From assembly GCF_001039355.2 (NCBI RefSeq), contig NW_019775957.1, positions 431,086 through 465,457 of the forward strand: a DNA stretch of 34,372 nucleotides, in the 5' to 3' direction. Shown here one piece after another: positions 1 to 12,468 of the stretch. The stretch is from Lingula anatina (taxonomy: Eukaryota; Brachiopoda; Lingulata; Lingulida; Lingulidae). The notes below the pieces were generated by a model. It made no database searches. It saw nothing but the letters and a program-made list of their open reading frames with translations, and was not told the origin of the DNA. A program made the translations under genes and the position numbers. Within the stretch, counting starts at the first letter, position 1, and each line of letters begins with the position of its first letter.

Positions 1-2850
1 TTTTCTATAAAGGAAACTGAATGAAAAAACCTCTTTTCACCCACTCAACGTGGGGTTTGTTTTCACGGCTCCAACATAAGATATTCTTCACCTTTTTTTG
101 TGCGCGCGTTTTTCAATTTGTTAATTTATTTCGGTTGCACTTTATTCTCTAAGATTGAAATGGGGGTCGATCGAGCGCGGCGAAATTCACTCGACTGAAA
201 AATCAACAACATCATGGAAATAAAGCTTAAAAGAAATAGCATTTCAAGATTCTTTTTTAAAGATTTCTGTAGTTTCACGCTACCGTAAGCACTCTTTTGT
301 GAAACCTTAGGACCTGCACCCAAACGGTGTCTGTCTTGAAGTTTATCTTACATTTTTGAAAATGTGCTTCTTTCATGGACTGATCTTTCGTTTCCGAAGA
401 GGTCACGAAAAATGTACGCTGTGAACTTTTCTAATTAACTATCATTTTTTTCTGAAAAAAAAAGTGCTAAAATTTCAAATACCATGCATTCACAAGTGTT
501 TAGATGGGATTTGATAGTACTTTGAGCCTTTTTTTAATTGGACCAGAACCATAAACTACCAAATTGCACAGACTTTCTTTGGAACAAGATGATCGGCATT
601 TTCAGGGGTTCACAGCAGTGACTCCAACACAAAGCTACTCAGGACGTCAAGTGCTCATTCCATCTCAAACTTTTCTAAGCTTAACTGCAAATCCAGATAA
701 TGAAATTACCCACTTTCTGATCTAATGGCGCCGAGCAATTGCATCGTTCTTATCAAGACCTATTACGGTCTTTCCTGCAAATGCACGCAATAAAAACAAA
801 GCCAATAATGAAACATCATATCTATAATTTCCCTCCCAATTACTATCATATTTCTGTGACGTAGACAATGGGATGATTAAATCTCAGAGATATGCCATAA
901 AAAGAGAACACTGGTAAGAGTATAAATTGAACCTAAGTCATCATGGCGTCACCAAGTAATCCAATTATTGTTAAAATCCTTTCGTCTACTCGGCTGGTTC
1001 CAAGTTTGCAAACTTCTTGCACTCCGTAAACCTGAATTGCACTTCGACGTATCATTTTAATTTGCTCGGTTTTATTGGCTTATTTATAAGGAATGAATTT
1101 TCGACAACGTACAGCTGTTAGATACCGTTAAAAGGCTTACTTCATTTCATGATTATTGAATGAGAGTCAAATTTAGGAAAACGACCCATCATGTCAACAT
1201 TGAATTTGTCTTTATAACTTTTGTAAGTTGCTAAAATTGCACAACATGTTAATGTCATGCTTTACCGATGGAGTGGACTACTGATCCTATATTAAAAACT
1301 CTGAAAACTATGAGAAAATATAGTTGTGCTTAAATAAAAGGTCTTCTCAGTTACAATATTTGGTCGATCATTAAATTTCAACAGCTTGTAAACATTTAGG
1401 ACAAAAATGACCCAAATGTGACTTGATGTACCTTTTTACTCACGCCCCGTCCCATAACCTCTGCGACCTTTACCAGTCTGGTTTGTTGCAGGGATTAACA
1501 AGAAGCTTTATAGATCCATGAAAACTGATACCGGGTGATTTGGTGCATAAATTGTTTTTACTCTGAAATATAAGTGAGTAGGTCAAGCAAACTACCAAAA
1601 CATCTGGAAGCTGCCTGTCATTGTGATAGTCGATCTAATCCACAACTCATCTTTCCAGACTGATTTAAATGGATTTCAACGGGCACTGCACTTAATCTGA
1701 CTCAACGGTTTATCGTGCGTTAGTTCAATTTTCAAAATAAAATTAACTTTTTCAATCTAAATTGAAGGTTATTTTCCGCATTTGAGACCACATTTGACTG
1801 AGTTTTATATTTGAATCATTTTGAGCAAAACTTAAATTACTTCAAGAAATAAATTTGCTAGAGAAAATTTAAAAGATAAATAGTAAAACGTTAACCTCTA
1901 AATTTAGAATGGCCTTACTTAGCTTTCAAATATAAATATTTCAGTACTTCGGCACAATGCACTTTGGGACGTCATTTTTTTTTAGTTCGATATGTCACAT
2001 AATGGTATTATTGAGATTGGAATATAACATTAGTAGTATTTTGAAGAATATTTGCTCATGAATAAGAGAGACGTATGACAGCAAAGGGCTGGTAGCTAAA
2101 ATACTAACATGTCATTTAATAATGGAAGTTTTCCTCATTTCAGAGTGTATCGAATTCCGTTTGATAATTTTATCTCTGAACTTTTGTAAAATATTTCTTC
2201 GTTTTTCAGTATAATTTTTACCACGTATAAAATCAAATTTTCAACTCTGAAAAATATTCAAAAAATATTTATTTTGTTTGGAAAAAGCAGTTCAGGAATT
2301 GTCACCGTGGAATATTTTAATTGTCTCAGTTTATGGTAATCAAAGAAGGCAGTAAAGATTTTTTCTAGCAATAAAAATTATTTACACGCAACTAAATTGT
2401 CTCAGCTATTTACTATTTGCAAATTAAAAATTAGATGACACCGTATTCAAAGGAATGTTTTTTAAATTAACCACATGAAAAGAAATATAAAATGTTTTAC
2501 AAGGGTGGAAAGTGTCGAGTTACAATAAAATTTTGAATTACCTCAAAGGTAAAAAAACGGAGGTATAATCGTTCATAGTTTATCGGCAGCACACAAAAAG
2601 TAAAATGCACTGTTTCACAGAGCAAATAAATGTTCCCCTTCAAATATTATTTTTATTTAACTTTAGCAACAACGTTTTTTTTCCTTACAGATGCATATTC
2701 ATTTTTTTTTTGCTTTTGTAAGGACGTTATTTGTGATTGATCGTGATCAATTATATCAATGAAAAACCTTACAGTGATAAAAATGTAATGTCAATTTATC
2801 AATTATTTGACCTTAAAGCACAGGCTCTTCTAATTTGATGTGCTAAGACT

Positions 2851-2865
2851 GGGTCAAATGGGTCA
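2851..2865 (+). promoter_or_regulatory. Direct repeat DR3 of GGGTCA half sites
   Basis: Two exact GGGTCA half sites separated by AAT. DR3 is the spacing used by VDR/RXR-type nuclear receptor heterodimers. It is isolated in AT-rich intergenic DNA, so it may be chance. Confidence 0.25.
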
Positions 2866-3277
2866 AAATTGAACATTCTATTTAACTTTAGATTAACTAT
2901 TTAGATTGCAACATACACTTTGAAAATTACAGATTTAGTCTCACAAATAAATGTAAAAAATTACTAGGGAAATATTCATCTAAATTACGGCAAATCTTCT
3001 GACTTAAAATAAACAAAAAAATAAATAAATAAAATAAAAACCAATTTTTTAAAAAAGATAATAGAAATAAGTTTTGATTCGCACGAATGTGTGCTAGACT
3101 TAGGCCCTATCAAAGTACATTGGAAACCAACGGATATTGAGATTGCCTCATTCAACTCATAGTCTGTATACATAAGTTTTAAATACGTGTGAATATTTTA
3201 GATGAAAAGAAACGAGAATGTGCATGGTATTGTTATGCACCAATTCTAATGACCAAAGGAAAATGAACCAATAAGCC

Positions 3278-3279
3278 AA

Positions 3280-3302
<23 letters not shown>
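3278..3302. repeat. Poly(A) run of 25
   Basis: A homopolymer of 25 A residues in intergenic DNA. It could be the tail of an old retroposed sequence, but no element body or target duplication is recognisable. Confidence 0.95.
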
Positions 3303-3310
<8 letters not shown>

Positions 3311-5578
3311 AACTTCTAGACTTCATATTTTAAAAGTGAAAACATCATCGTAGAAATTTTACAAAATGTTTGTTAACCCATATTAAATATCGATTTAGAA
3401 AAATCTCTTTAAATTCGATTTCAATAAATAATGGAAATTGAAATCATCCAAAATTCACTTGTTATTTACGGTGTTATTCAGCATTTTTCTTGAATATATC
3501 TGCAATATGTATTGTACTGTTCATCGTCTTCCTGTTCAAACTATTTATCCACTAACCTAACAGAATTTTCTTGCACATTCTGTCATATCTTCTCTCTCTT
3601 TCTTTTTTCTTTTCATATTTTTTGAGACAGAAAAAAATTTAAGGAAATCATTTATTCTAATTTACACGTTTTCTAATATTGCAAAATTACGCTGAATATT
3701 TTCATCACGATTCAAACATTCTGAAATTAATGTTCCACCATTAGCATTGCATTCGTAATTACGGAAAATGTTGAAGTGTATTTCGTTTTCAGATTTAAAA
3801 GATTTTAAATTGAAAATGAAAATGTAAAGAAGTGTTTCATTAAAAAAAATTATGCACATAAAATAGAAAAAAAATCCAGTTTATACAACAGCCAAAATAC
3901 TAGGCTTTTTCCATAACAGGGGGGCGCAAATAAGGTAAAAAGAGAAAGCTTAAGTTAGAAAGCAGATTATGTAAATATGAAAAAGGCAAGAGATGAATGC
4001 ATTAAACAAAAGAGTCGAAAATCAAACAATAGGGGAAATGAAGGAGTCAGAAAAGAAACTGGAAGACTGTAAGTACAAAAAGAAGCTGAAGAGGCCAAAA
4101 AGTCGTAGATGAAAATCGACTGACTGAAGTGAAGATGGATGATTTATAACATTTAAGCTTTAAATGTTCATCTTACAGATGTATTTTTATGCGAGGATAG
4201 TACATATCTAGCAGGCTAAATAAAGTATCAAAAACGTCTTTGTGAAGTCGTTCCACTAAAGTCTGCGACCAATGTACAGCCTTGTATTATCTGACAAGCA
4301 TCATACTTACTTTCTGTATCAAATATTATCTCACTCGTGAAGAGCAGATTTTAAAGTTAACGAAAATGTAATAGCATGAGGCAGGCGATTTGCTGGGAAT
4401 CCTGAATCTTTAATGACCTTGGCAGCGACATACGAATGTTATTCGATTCACAGTTGATCATTTTAGATACTGTAAACTAATAACCAAATGTATTTTGGAT
4501 CTAATAAACACGTTATATATGAAAATGGATCTATAAGAAATTATATTCATATTTATATCAAACATTGATTACTTTTGCATAATCCTGAGACATTTTCATT
4601 AAATGAACACCACAGCAACTTTAGTCCACTGTTGACTCACATATTTATATATACATCCCTGCCAAGTTGAAATACAGGGAAGAAAATGTGCATTTAGAGA
4701 GACTGATTTCATCGAAAGATTCGTAAGAAAAGAGAATATATCACGACCAACAGCGTCAATCGTGACTTAGCCATATATAATCTGCACGCACATATCACCA
4801 TTTGTAGAATTAGCACTTCCATCTATTTTTTCAGAAATATAACACGCAATCTTTTTGCACACGGATTGGTTAGAAGAACAACCGAATTCCCAAAGACGAG
4901 GTTGTGTTCCCTTGACGATTACAACTTTATGAAGAAGCCCATAAATCGGTTTTCTTGAATCAGACCTACTGAAATGATATGTTTCTAATTATGTGTATTT
5001 ATCGATAAGAAATTGTTAGAATAAATTTCGTCTCAAGGCAAGGTGATGTTTGTAACTTGTATCGTACCATGGGACCTTTATTGGCCTAAAGTGCATTCGT
5101 TTTTGAATATTCCGTTTGTTAATAGTACTTTTAAAAGTGGAATAATGTTGTGCTGCTTCTAAATGATAAAATGAAAATTGGCACAAAAATTAAAAAAAAA
5201 ATCAAATCAACGAATTTCATGACGTCCTAAACAATATTCTGGTGTTAACCGAACTGGTTTCAATTCCGGTAATACTTGATAAAAATATGTTTAAGGCATC
5301 CTTTTTCTTTACTAAGCATAACCATAGTGAAAAGTTACATGTATTCATTGCTCTTTGAGTCCCCATAAAAATACGACTTGTGGATCGAGTTATAAACTCT
5401 ATCAATCTAAATGCATTTAATATGCTTTTGACATAGGCTTACAACAGAGAAAATATCAACATTTAATACCGAATAAACGCTGTATAAGCCCTTTAACATG
5501 TGGCATATTCAATGTATACGATACTGTCCCCCAACGTGAAATTCTCTGTATTATTAGCTGATTATTCTAAAGCTTGGC

Positions 5579-5630
5579 AGTTTAAGATATTCAATTTTGT
5601 TTGTAGTTTAAGATTTCCAGTTTTGTTGCT
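5579..5630. repeat. 26-bp imperfect tandem duplication
   Basis: AGTTTAAGATATTCAATTTT at 5579 is followed 26 bp later by AGTTTAAGATTTCCAGTTTT, each trailed by GTT. It is intergenic and of no known role. Confidence 0.75.
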
Positions 5631-8031
5631 GAACTTATTTGACTACTAAAAACATGTCTGTTGCACCCTTTAAAACAATCGTTTTACCCTCAAGTTTTTT
5701 TATCTTTAGTGATTTTATCTTCTTTTACACTTTGACTAACGAGTGACAATCGATTTATTAACCGATTTTATGCGTTTCCTCCTAAAACAAATGCACATTT
5801 GAATCATAGCAAAGCATGGGGTATACCAGAAGGGATAAAAGAACGTTTTATTAAAATGGCTTAAGTCATATTCCTGACCAAAATCTTCAGGAGAGTTATG
5901 CCCTTCGACTTTTTTGTTGACAAAAGTCAATGACTAAATCATTTGATTATAAACTGCAGGTACGATTTAACAATGCTCACTAAAGGGTGAAACAAAATAA
6001 GACTAAATACATAAAAACCGGTATTTAGTTTCTCCCTGTCACAAAATTAATCGTGTCTTGAACTTCGCAAAAATGCAATAAAAAGCAGACAAATCCAGTA
6101 TTTATTATTTCAAGGTGGATTTCAAGCTGTGTTAGGAGAGTATTTTGTTAGGAAGAGATACATATAAAAACAACGGCCCACACTTCTTAGACCGTGGTGA
6201 AATAAACAAATTATTCAAGTGTGTACGCTTGGGGTGACAAAGTCACGTCGCCATGCGTGAACATTTGATGATTCTCAGTGAGGCGTGGGTCGCGCGTGCC
6301 AGTGTTCCCTCACTGTCACTCAACAGAAAACGCGTTCATGGACTCTTTGAGATCGATAGTTCTCACTCAATCAAATTCGCTCCCTAACAAAACGGACGAA
6401 TTAAATACGAAATTTAAGCGCACGTTTAGAGTATCAAAAGTAACCATGCATCACCGGGCACGCTTCAGTCAGCCGGGTGGAAATGAAGGGTTCACTTTCA
6501 TAGAAGTTGAGCAAACCATCTGGTAAAAAAATTGTCAGGGAGAAGTGATGAATCTCTTTCCCATTGTTAGGCTCTAATGAAGAAGGAGGAGAAAACGTGC
6601 ACTTACCGTCGACACACAGCTTAATGCAACAAGTAGATCCTAAATTTTCCAAAGATGTTGTGGGTTCAAGACTTGCATCCTTTTGTCTATGTGGTGTTCT
6701 TAACTTGCTTTCTTATACTAAAAGACGCATTACTTTAAAACTACCCTGTTTCTTTTTTCTGTGAAATATGATTGCTTTATCCTCCCAGATGAAATGAGGT
6801 GAAAGATGCGGCATTATAGCGAGAAAATAACGTATAGAATTAACGAAATGAGAAATACTTCAATTTTATTCGGTTAAGAGAACAATGATTAAATGCGCTG
6901 GTTGCAGAATTTAACGTTCGGGTACCAGAGGCCCATGTCAACTACTGTTCAAAATAACATACCTTGTCGATTTTTAAGTTTCGTTCTAGAGAATGAACAA
7001 AGACATCATCACATTAATGAAATATCATGCAAACAATCAGCAGAGGCTGGGCTCAAGTTGCACGCGCGCACACCTAACCCCATTTTGCGTGCTACCGTGA
7101 GCAAGCCAAGGTGGGCATCTGTTAACATTTTCCGCCTTGTTTCACTCGCACGGGGGAGATGACTTGCAATGGTCACAGCTGCCAGGAATTTTACAATCAA
7201 TAACAAAAGCCAAGGGTTCTTTCTTCACAGTCAGTACTTTTAAATCGACATTCTGATAACTTAATTTATTGGTTATAGTTAGAATAGTAATTAAAACCGA
7301 CAAACCGGAACATGTTATCACCACGACTGCTCCACAGTCTCATCACGACATAAGTAGCAGACATGTAGATTGCCCAGGGCTTCAACTTGGGACGTCTATG
7401 CTCGGACAATGCAAGTCCCGAATACAATGACCTTTTGATTGATATTAATATTTATGTTAATTCTTATCACAGGTTACAAGGGCATTGCGTCCCACAAAAA
7501 CGCTTACTTTTGCCAACATAAGGAATGAAGACAAAAGGGTGTCTAAGCGAACCCTGTACTTCATGGGGAAACATGGTTTAGTTCGAGAAATTGGCAAAAT
7601 ATTTCTGTAAATCAAACTTGTATCAACTTGTTTGCAACATGTTTCACGTATTTACCGGCATCGTTGTACTTGTTTTTAGACCACTTCTGGCGGTGAAAGT
7701 CACCTTTCATATGAGAAAATTGCTTAAATACGACCCATTTTTTTATAGTAATTAATGCCAAATTCTTTCCCCTTATGTTGACTATCAATTTGATGAAAGA
7801 GCTAAACAAATGTTAGGTCAAATAAATCACATTTTACTAATCTGTATCTTTTGTTGAAAATCATCAAAATGTTTTGAAAACTGATATTTCTGAAACTGTG
7901 ACATCGTCATATAGAAAGTCCAGCATATTTGATAATGATAATAAAAATAATCCTTAAAATTGCTTTTTCTCCACACTTCAGCCAATTTCAAAACAGGGAG
8001 ATATAAGAATTATGCAGTAGTCTCATTCATA

Positions 8032-8037
8032 TTTATT
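8032..8037 (-). promoter_or_regulatory. Candidate distal polyadenylation signal AATAAA
   Basis: Canonical hexamer on the transcribed strand. A CA dinucleotide lies at the expected cleavage distance near 8015, with a downstream GU-rich GAAGTGTGGAG. It sets the proposed end of the ANKS1 transcript. Confidence 0.4.
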
Positions 8038-8045
8038 GATCATTC

Positions 8046-8397
8046 TATTTACAATAGTTACTTCATATATTATATCTTGTTCTGATACTTATCATGTTGT
8101 ACATAGTCAATAAAAACATTAAAGTATAAACGATGCGAATCATTTTAACATGGTCATTAACACATACTCTGCGGAGCAGTAACAGCACTTGATAAATGTT
8201 TTACATAAATATTTCTTTTTCAATTCAATTAGTGCACCTTCAATTCTTTACAGATGAAATATTTACAAGATTATTAACAGAAATGAACTCATTAATCAAA
8301 ATATTGTTACAATAAAAATGGCTGTAAATATTTTAACATATAATACTATCTAAATCGGAGAGATATACCAATCTTAAGTGGTAGCAATATATTTACA
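8046..8397 (-). promoter_or_regulatory. Cluster of three Pumilio-type elements (UGUAAAUA)
   Basis: The + strand word TATTTACA, which is UGUAAAUA in the transcript, occurs at 8046-8053, 8260-8267 and 8390-8397, all inside the presumed distal 3'UTR. PUF proteins bind UGUANAUA to repress or localise mRNAs. With this base composition, fewer than one such word is expected in the exon by rough calculation. Function is inferred. Confidence 0.35.
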
Positions 8398-9299
8398 CCC
8401 AACAGATCATCTTTCTCAGTTCAGCCCAGGTGAAAATCTGCCAATTAGTTCTAACAGATAAAAATTAACCAGTTCCAGAATTGTTTTCACTTCATCAGGT
8501 GTGAAGGTGTCTGGTGTTTTTGGGTCACATAAGGGCACCAGAGGATTTGTTTACAGAAGACCCAATTCATACATGTAACTTACAAAACAATACTATCAGT
8601 TGTGTTTGGAATAGCATAGCAGGTTCTAAGTCACAAATCTTTCTATTTGAGAAGATAAAAAACAATCTAGCCATTGTCTGTCAGTGAGTGACACTACCAT
8701 ATTGACTTTGATATCATCAAAACATACAGTTCTTGGGATTCAATACTTGCATCTGATTAAATTCTGCTGAAACCTTTCAACCCATAGTCAATGGTTGCAT
8801 GTCTAGTCACCCAGGCATGAAAACATGTGACAACATGAAAGCCGAGATGATACTTCAAATTCTGCTTCTACAGACAAAGCAGTCTCTCGTCTATTAATGC
8901 TCTTGCAAAACAGAACCAATTACAATTGCTTCCAGAACTAGCATTGTTGGATGTATCATTTTCAAAAATTAATTCTTACTGGGGCATGCAATATCTAAAT
9001 GACATCACAAAAAATTAGGAGTAGCAAGCACCAAGCTGTAAAATATTAGCCATCATTCACTAGTTCTCTTCAAAAAGAGTCCAAAACATTTTGATTACAT
9101 GTATGCAGCAGACAGAGGCTGGAAACCATGGCACCACATGTGTTGACATACAATTCAATTAATGTTTTTTACAATGATAAAATATTTAGCTTGTTCCACA
9201 AATATAAGAGAAGCAAAACTGACAGTAAAAAAGTAACAGGAAGACTAAGCTGCTTTGGTTTTCCCTGCACAGCATGGAGTGACAAAGGATAGGGTGAAC

Positions 9300-9305
9300 T
9301 TTATT
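9300..9305 (-). promoter_or_regulatory. Candidate proximal polyadenylation signal AATAAA
   Basis: A canonical hexamer on the transcribed strand about 290 nt into exon K. Use of this site would give a short 3'UTR and remove the Pumilio-type motifs further on. By sequence alone it may be a chance word. Confidence 0.25.
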
Positions 9306-9592
9306 CATCATTATTAGCATATAATCTTCTCCTCCTCGATGGATATGATGAGGATGATCTAATGACCTCAGGAGGTGAGCAGGGCCCACCTTTCTAATAA
9401 CTAGATTCAAGGCCCCATGTTGACCATGGGATGATTAATATATGTAAAGCCAGCTTCTGGGTACATTATTCAATGATCATGACAATACTTGGTGGATATC
9501 AAAATGGCGTCCTGTCCTTGGTAACCCCCTCACACAATGTTGACAGCTGGAGGTGACGATTTCAAGTGTACTGTGATCAGACTTTCCTGTCA

Positions 9593-12335
9593 CTAAAAAT
9601 AAGGGAAACATAATTCAGTTATGTATAATTTATGCTCAAATATTTAATTGGAATTATACAAATCCATTAGTTTGTGAGAAATATTGAAATAAATTGTCAT
9701 GTTCCTAAAAGCTCAATTACGTCTTCAACCTATTACTGTGGGCACAAGACTGAAGATACCATATAAATTATGCCCCGTCTAAACAGCAAACCACAAAAAT
9801 CCATTCTTTATTTACAAATGAAAGACTGTATAAAGAGGTTTCTCCAAATCATAGAAAAGGATTAGACATGGAGGCTGTGGGCACATGCTGGGTTAACATC
9901 ACTGCAGCTGTGACCCATGCATGCATACTAAATAACCAAAATGGCGGTTCACCTTAAAACCATGTCAATTTTTAAATACATTGTTTTGTCTAAGCACATA
10001 CTAAAGACTTATCAAACCACTGAAAAGTTTTTTTACAAGGCCTCATTGAAAATTAAACCTGTAGGCAAAATAGAGGAAATTAGTATAAATTTATCGTGCG
10101 ATTATTTACGATGACATTTTTATGAAGTTCCCTATGCTTATAACTTGTGGATTTATAATTAGACGAAAAAAAATGTCTAAAAAAAATTAGACACAACATA
10201 GGCTCCAAGGCAAGATTTGATTATCCTGAATCATTAAAAAGCAGATGTGATAACAGGATAGAGCTTGGGGGCATGAAGGCATAATACTGATTTGTCATTA
10301 TCTTTCTGCCCTAACATTCACTGGAAGAAACTTGCGTAGTGGAAAAAGAACTTGGGGCAACCGCTGTGCCTTCTTATTCACACTGCATCATATTACGTTG
10401 AACAGCAGTCAGTCTAAATTCCATCCCATGTGCTTGATGACAGCGCTATCGATTGGTAGCGATCATAATGAGCACATGCAAACATTTTTGATGCTGAGAT
10501 TAAATATTTGCTGTGTCTAAATGTCAAGCCTTTTTTTCTGTAACACACGGCACGAAGTTGTGAACTGGAGCAATGATCAGCATCTACAGCGCTTTTCAGT
10601 CCGCCATATTGGACATTTTTTTAGCTTCTATTTTGAAGACTACCAACATAAAAATACCAACAAGGTTTCACGAAGCTGATGAAGATAAAAGATAAATTGA
10701 AAGTGCTTTTTCGTATATTAGCGCTCGTTCTCCTGCCAATTTCTTTGATCGAAGAATTATTTTTAAACAAAAAATGGTGGTGTTACGTTTTAAAATCTTA
10801 TAGCTTGAAATATTTCGATGGAAGATCCCCTTAGAGAAGGATTACTCTTGCACAATAACTTGTTATCTTGTGTAATCCAGTCCAATTAATCTAAAGATTA
10901 CGTTCAAATACGTGAAAAAAATAGAGAGAGAATGTTTACCAAATTGCCTTACAAGAATAAAAATTGCATGAATTCAATCAGTTAGAATCCTATTCATTTC
11001 ATCTATATTGCAAGGATTTTCTGACAGCAAAATTAAAGTGACCCACTGTAGTTGTGCAGGAAGGTGAGGGCCACCATTTTGAAATACTTCTCAGCAGGTT
11101 GGGCAGTTTTACATAACAAAGACATAACATATTTGCATGCGAAATGTTGACAACGCTGAGCTGAAAGAGATCTTTATCAAAATCAGAATAGGTTATTTTG
11201 CGAGTTTTTATTCAGGGTTCAAACTCTAGGTCACAAAAGTAGGGCAAACAAAGAACCCTAGACCTACGAAAGGCACTGCTGTGATTTGCAGCTGGAAAGA
11301 TGGCAGCCAAACTGAACTTGTTAAGTCATATATCATTTGTCACTTCACAAATGACTCAATTTATAACTTATAAAAGCATTACCCAATCAATAATTAATTC
11401 AGCTGCAAAAAGGTTGGCCTGCAGGGGAGATTTTCATGTTTTTTAGTAAATGTAACCTTTTTGTTGAACGAAAACCGCATGACGTTTCTGATAAGAACAT
11501 CGTTCTGCAGAACCTTCTCATTATCTGATTAAGAATGGATGATTGCAATTTCTTTTTAAAGGACCTTCTGCTACCAATCAACGTACCATCTGCAGAGGTT
11601 CGACTCATTGCGCTTCGTGCAATGTACGCCCACTGAGAGAAAGGTTTTGCGTAAATGAAGAAGAAGAAAAAAAAAACTAGATCTGGCAGCCTTTGAAGTA
11701 GAAAAAAGGTTAAATTGTTAGATCTCTTCAGACTTAAATACATACAAAAAAACTGCGCCTTGACTTTGAATTGCCGCTGGTAATGGAACGATGGGATAAA
11801 CTTAAACAATATGAGATTGTTTATTATCTCACAATGGAAGACTGAGCTAATTTGAAACAAAGCTGTTTATAAGAGTGGCGAATAAGTGTAAATTATTCTT
11901 TACGGCAATTCATATCTTTTGATGATGAAATACTGAATTTGCATAAATATAATCATTTGTCCAGGATAAAGATTTTTGTCTAAAGCGTCATCAGGTACAG
12001 TTACAGATCCAGACAGTCACGTACAACTCGTCGCAGTTTTATCGATCGGCATAAAGAGACTAAAGAAATTTAATCCAACGATTTGCATGCCGCACAACTG
12101 ATACGGTTTAAGTGTTTTTGTCAATTTTGGCATTTTGTTATACTTTTTACTTTCTTAACAATATCAGAAAAAAAAAGACTCAAACATCAAAAAGAATTCA
12201 GACTTTCCTGGATTTTTGCTTTTGTTTCAAGAATTTGAAATCACACTACCTTGTAACCTATGGTACTATATCTTAAACCTTGAACATAATTTATCTGACA
12301 TTAGCATACCAACTAAATGAAGACTATATACTTAC
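9593..12335 (-). other. Last intron of ANKS1 (3'UTR intron)
   Basis: The intron is bounded by GTAAGT at 12335 and TTTTTAG at 9593. It contains YY1-like motifs (9936-9949, and inverted near 10599-10611) and a 155-codon open frame on the minus strand (11399-11866) of no recognised family. Within that frame lies a possible small exon (11587-11632) with a pyrimidine-rich acceptor and a GTACGT donor. I recognise nothing else here. Confidence 0.5.
9936..9949 (+). promoter_or_regulatory. YY1-like motif (CCAAAATGGCGGTT)
   Basis: Very good match to the CAAAATGGCGGC form of the YY1 site. It lies about 345 bp upstream, in transcript sense, of the acceptor of exon K. Confidence 0.3.
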
Positions 12336-12339
12336 GTTC

Positions 12340-12468
12340 CTACTGGGATCCTATCCACAACCCTTCTTCGAATTGGGCAGCAGATTCTTCGGCCTTTTCC
12401 TTCATTGCCACTTGATATGCTACTTCAAATGCTTCACCCAAGGTCAAGATAATTTCTGTTCCTAACTC
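12340..12468 (-). CDS. ANKS1: Exon J: last PTB helix, acidic tail and stop codon
   Basis: The acceptor GATTTCTTTCAG ends at 12469. It encodes [20 protein letters not shown], which is the last strand and the long C-terminal PTB helix (vertebrate EIILTLGQAFEVAYQLAL). A Lys/Glu-rich helix extension follows, ending EEGLWIGSQ with TAG at 12342-12340. Four bases after the stop a strong donor GTAAGTAT begins at 12335, so the exon reaches 12336 and the last intron lies in the 3'UTR. That is too close to the stop to trigger nonsense-mediated decay. A weaker GTAGGA at 12343 would remove the stop but meets another after about five codons in exon K. Vertebrate proteins continue with a proline- and serine-rich tail absent here. 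A 12.9-kb intron separates this exon from exon I. Confidence 0.91.
   Translation of the reverse strand, partial: ELGTEIILTLGEAFEVAYQVAMKEKAEESAAQFEEGLWIGSQ

Larger units (their letters stand above)
1..8014. other. Intergenic, AT-rich, no supportable gene
   Basis: Stops are dense in all frames, and the few 60-90 codon open frames have no family resemblance. The contents are low-complexity A/T tracts (a 25-base A run at 3278-3302), a 26-bp tandem duplication near 5579, an isolated nuclear-receptor-like DR3 site near 2851 and a short purine-rich open frame at 3993-4112. GC and CpG content rises locally at about 100-200 and 6170-7170, where short open frames overlap on both strands. Neither region shows a recognisable promoter or protein. 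Confidence 0.6.
8015..9592 (-). other. ANKS1: Probable terminal 3'UTR exon K
   Basis: A good acceptor (CCTTATTTTTAG, ending at 9593) lies 2.7 kb beyond the 3'UTR donor of exon J, and no coding continuation is seen. AATAAA on the minus strand at 8037-8032 is followed by a CA about 17 nt on (near 8015) and then GTGTGG-type sequence, which fits a cleavage site. The stretch has fewer homopolymers than the DNA below 8000. Exon identity is inferred from splice and poly(A) signals only; RNA data are needed. A second AATAAA at 9305-9300 could end a shorter UTR. Confidence 0.45.

Noticed and set aside
126-323. Open frame on the minus strand with a hydrophobic segment resembling a type II signal anchor
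   Set aside because: It opens with TTG rather than ATG, and the first ATG falls directly at the hydrophobic part. There is no convincing splice site, and the hydrophobicity is expected from AT-rich codons. No family match.
3993-4112. 39-codon Lys/Glu-rich + strand open frame that looks like a coiled coil (begins MNALNKRVENQ)
   Set aside because: Short, purine-biased sequence gives such frames by chance. It has no neighbouring exon, no recognised family and no promoter or poly(A) support.
6278-7162. Several overlapping 65-90 codon frames on both strands in a GC-richer stretch, with a good minus-strand donor (GTAAGTGC) near 6606
   Set aside because: No frame resembles a protein family, the frames on opposite strands overlap, and no partner acceptor or initiation context was found. 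It could be an untranslated exon, but this is not supportable.
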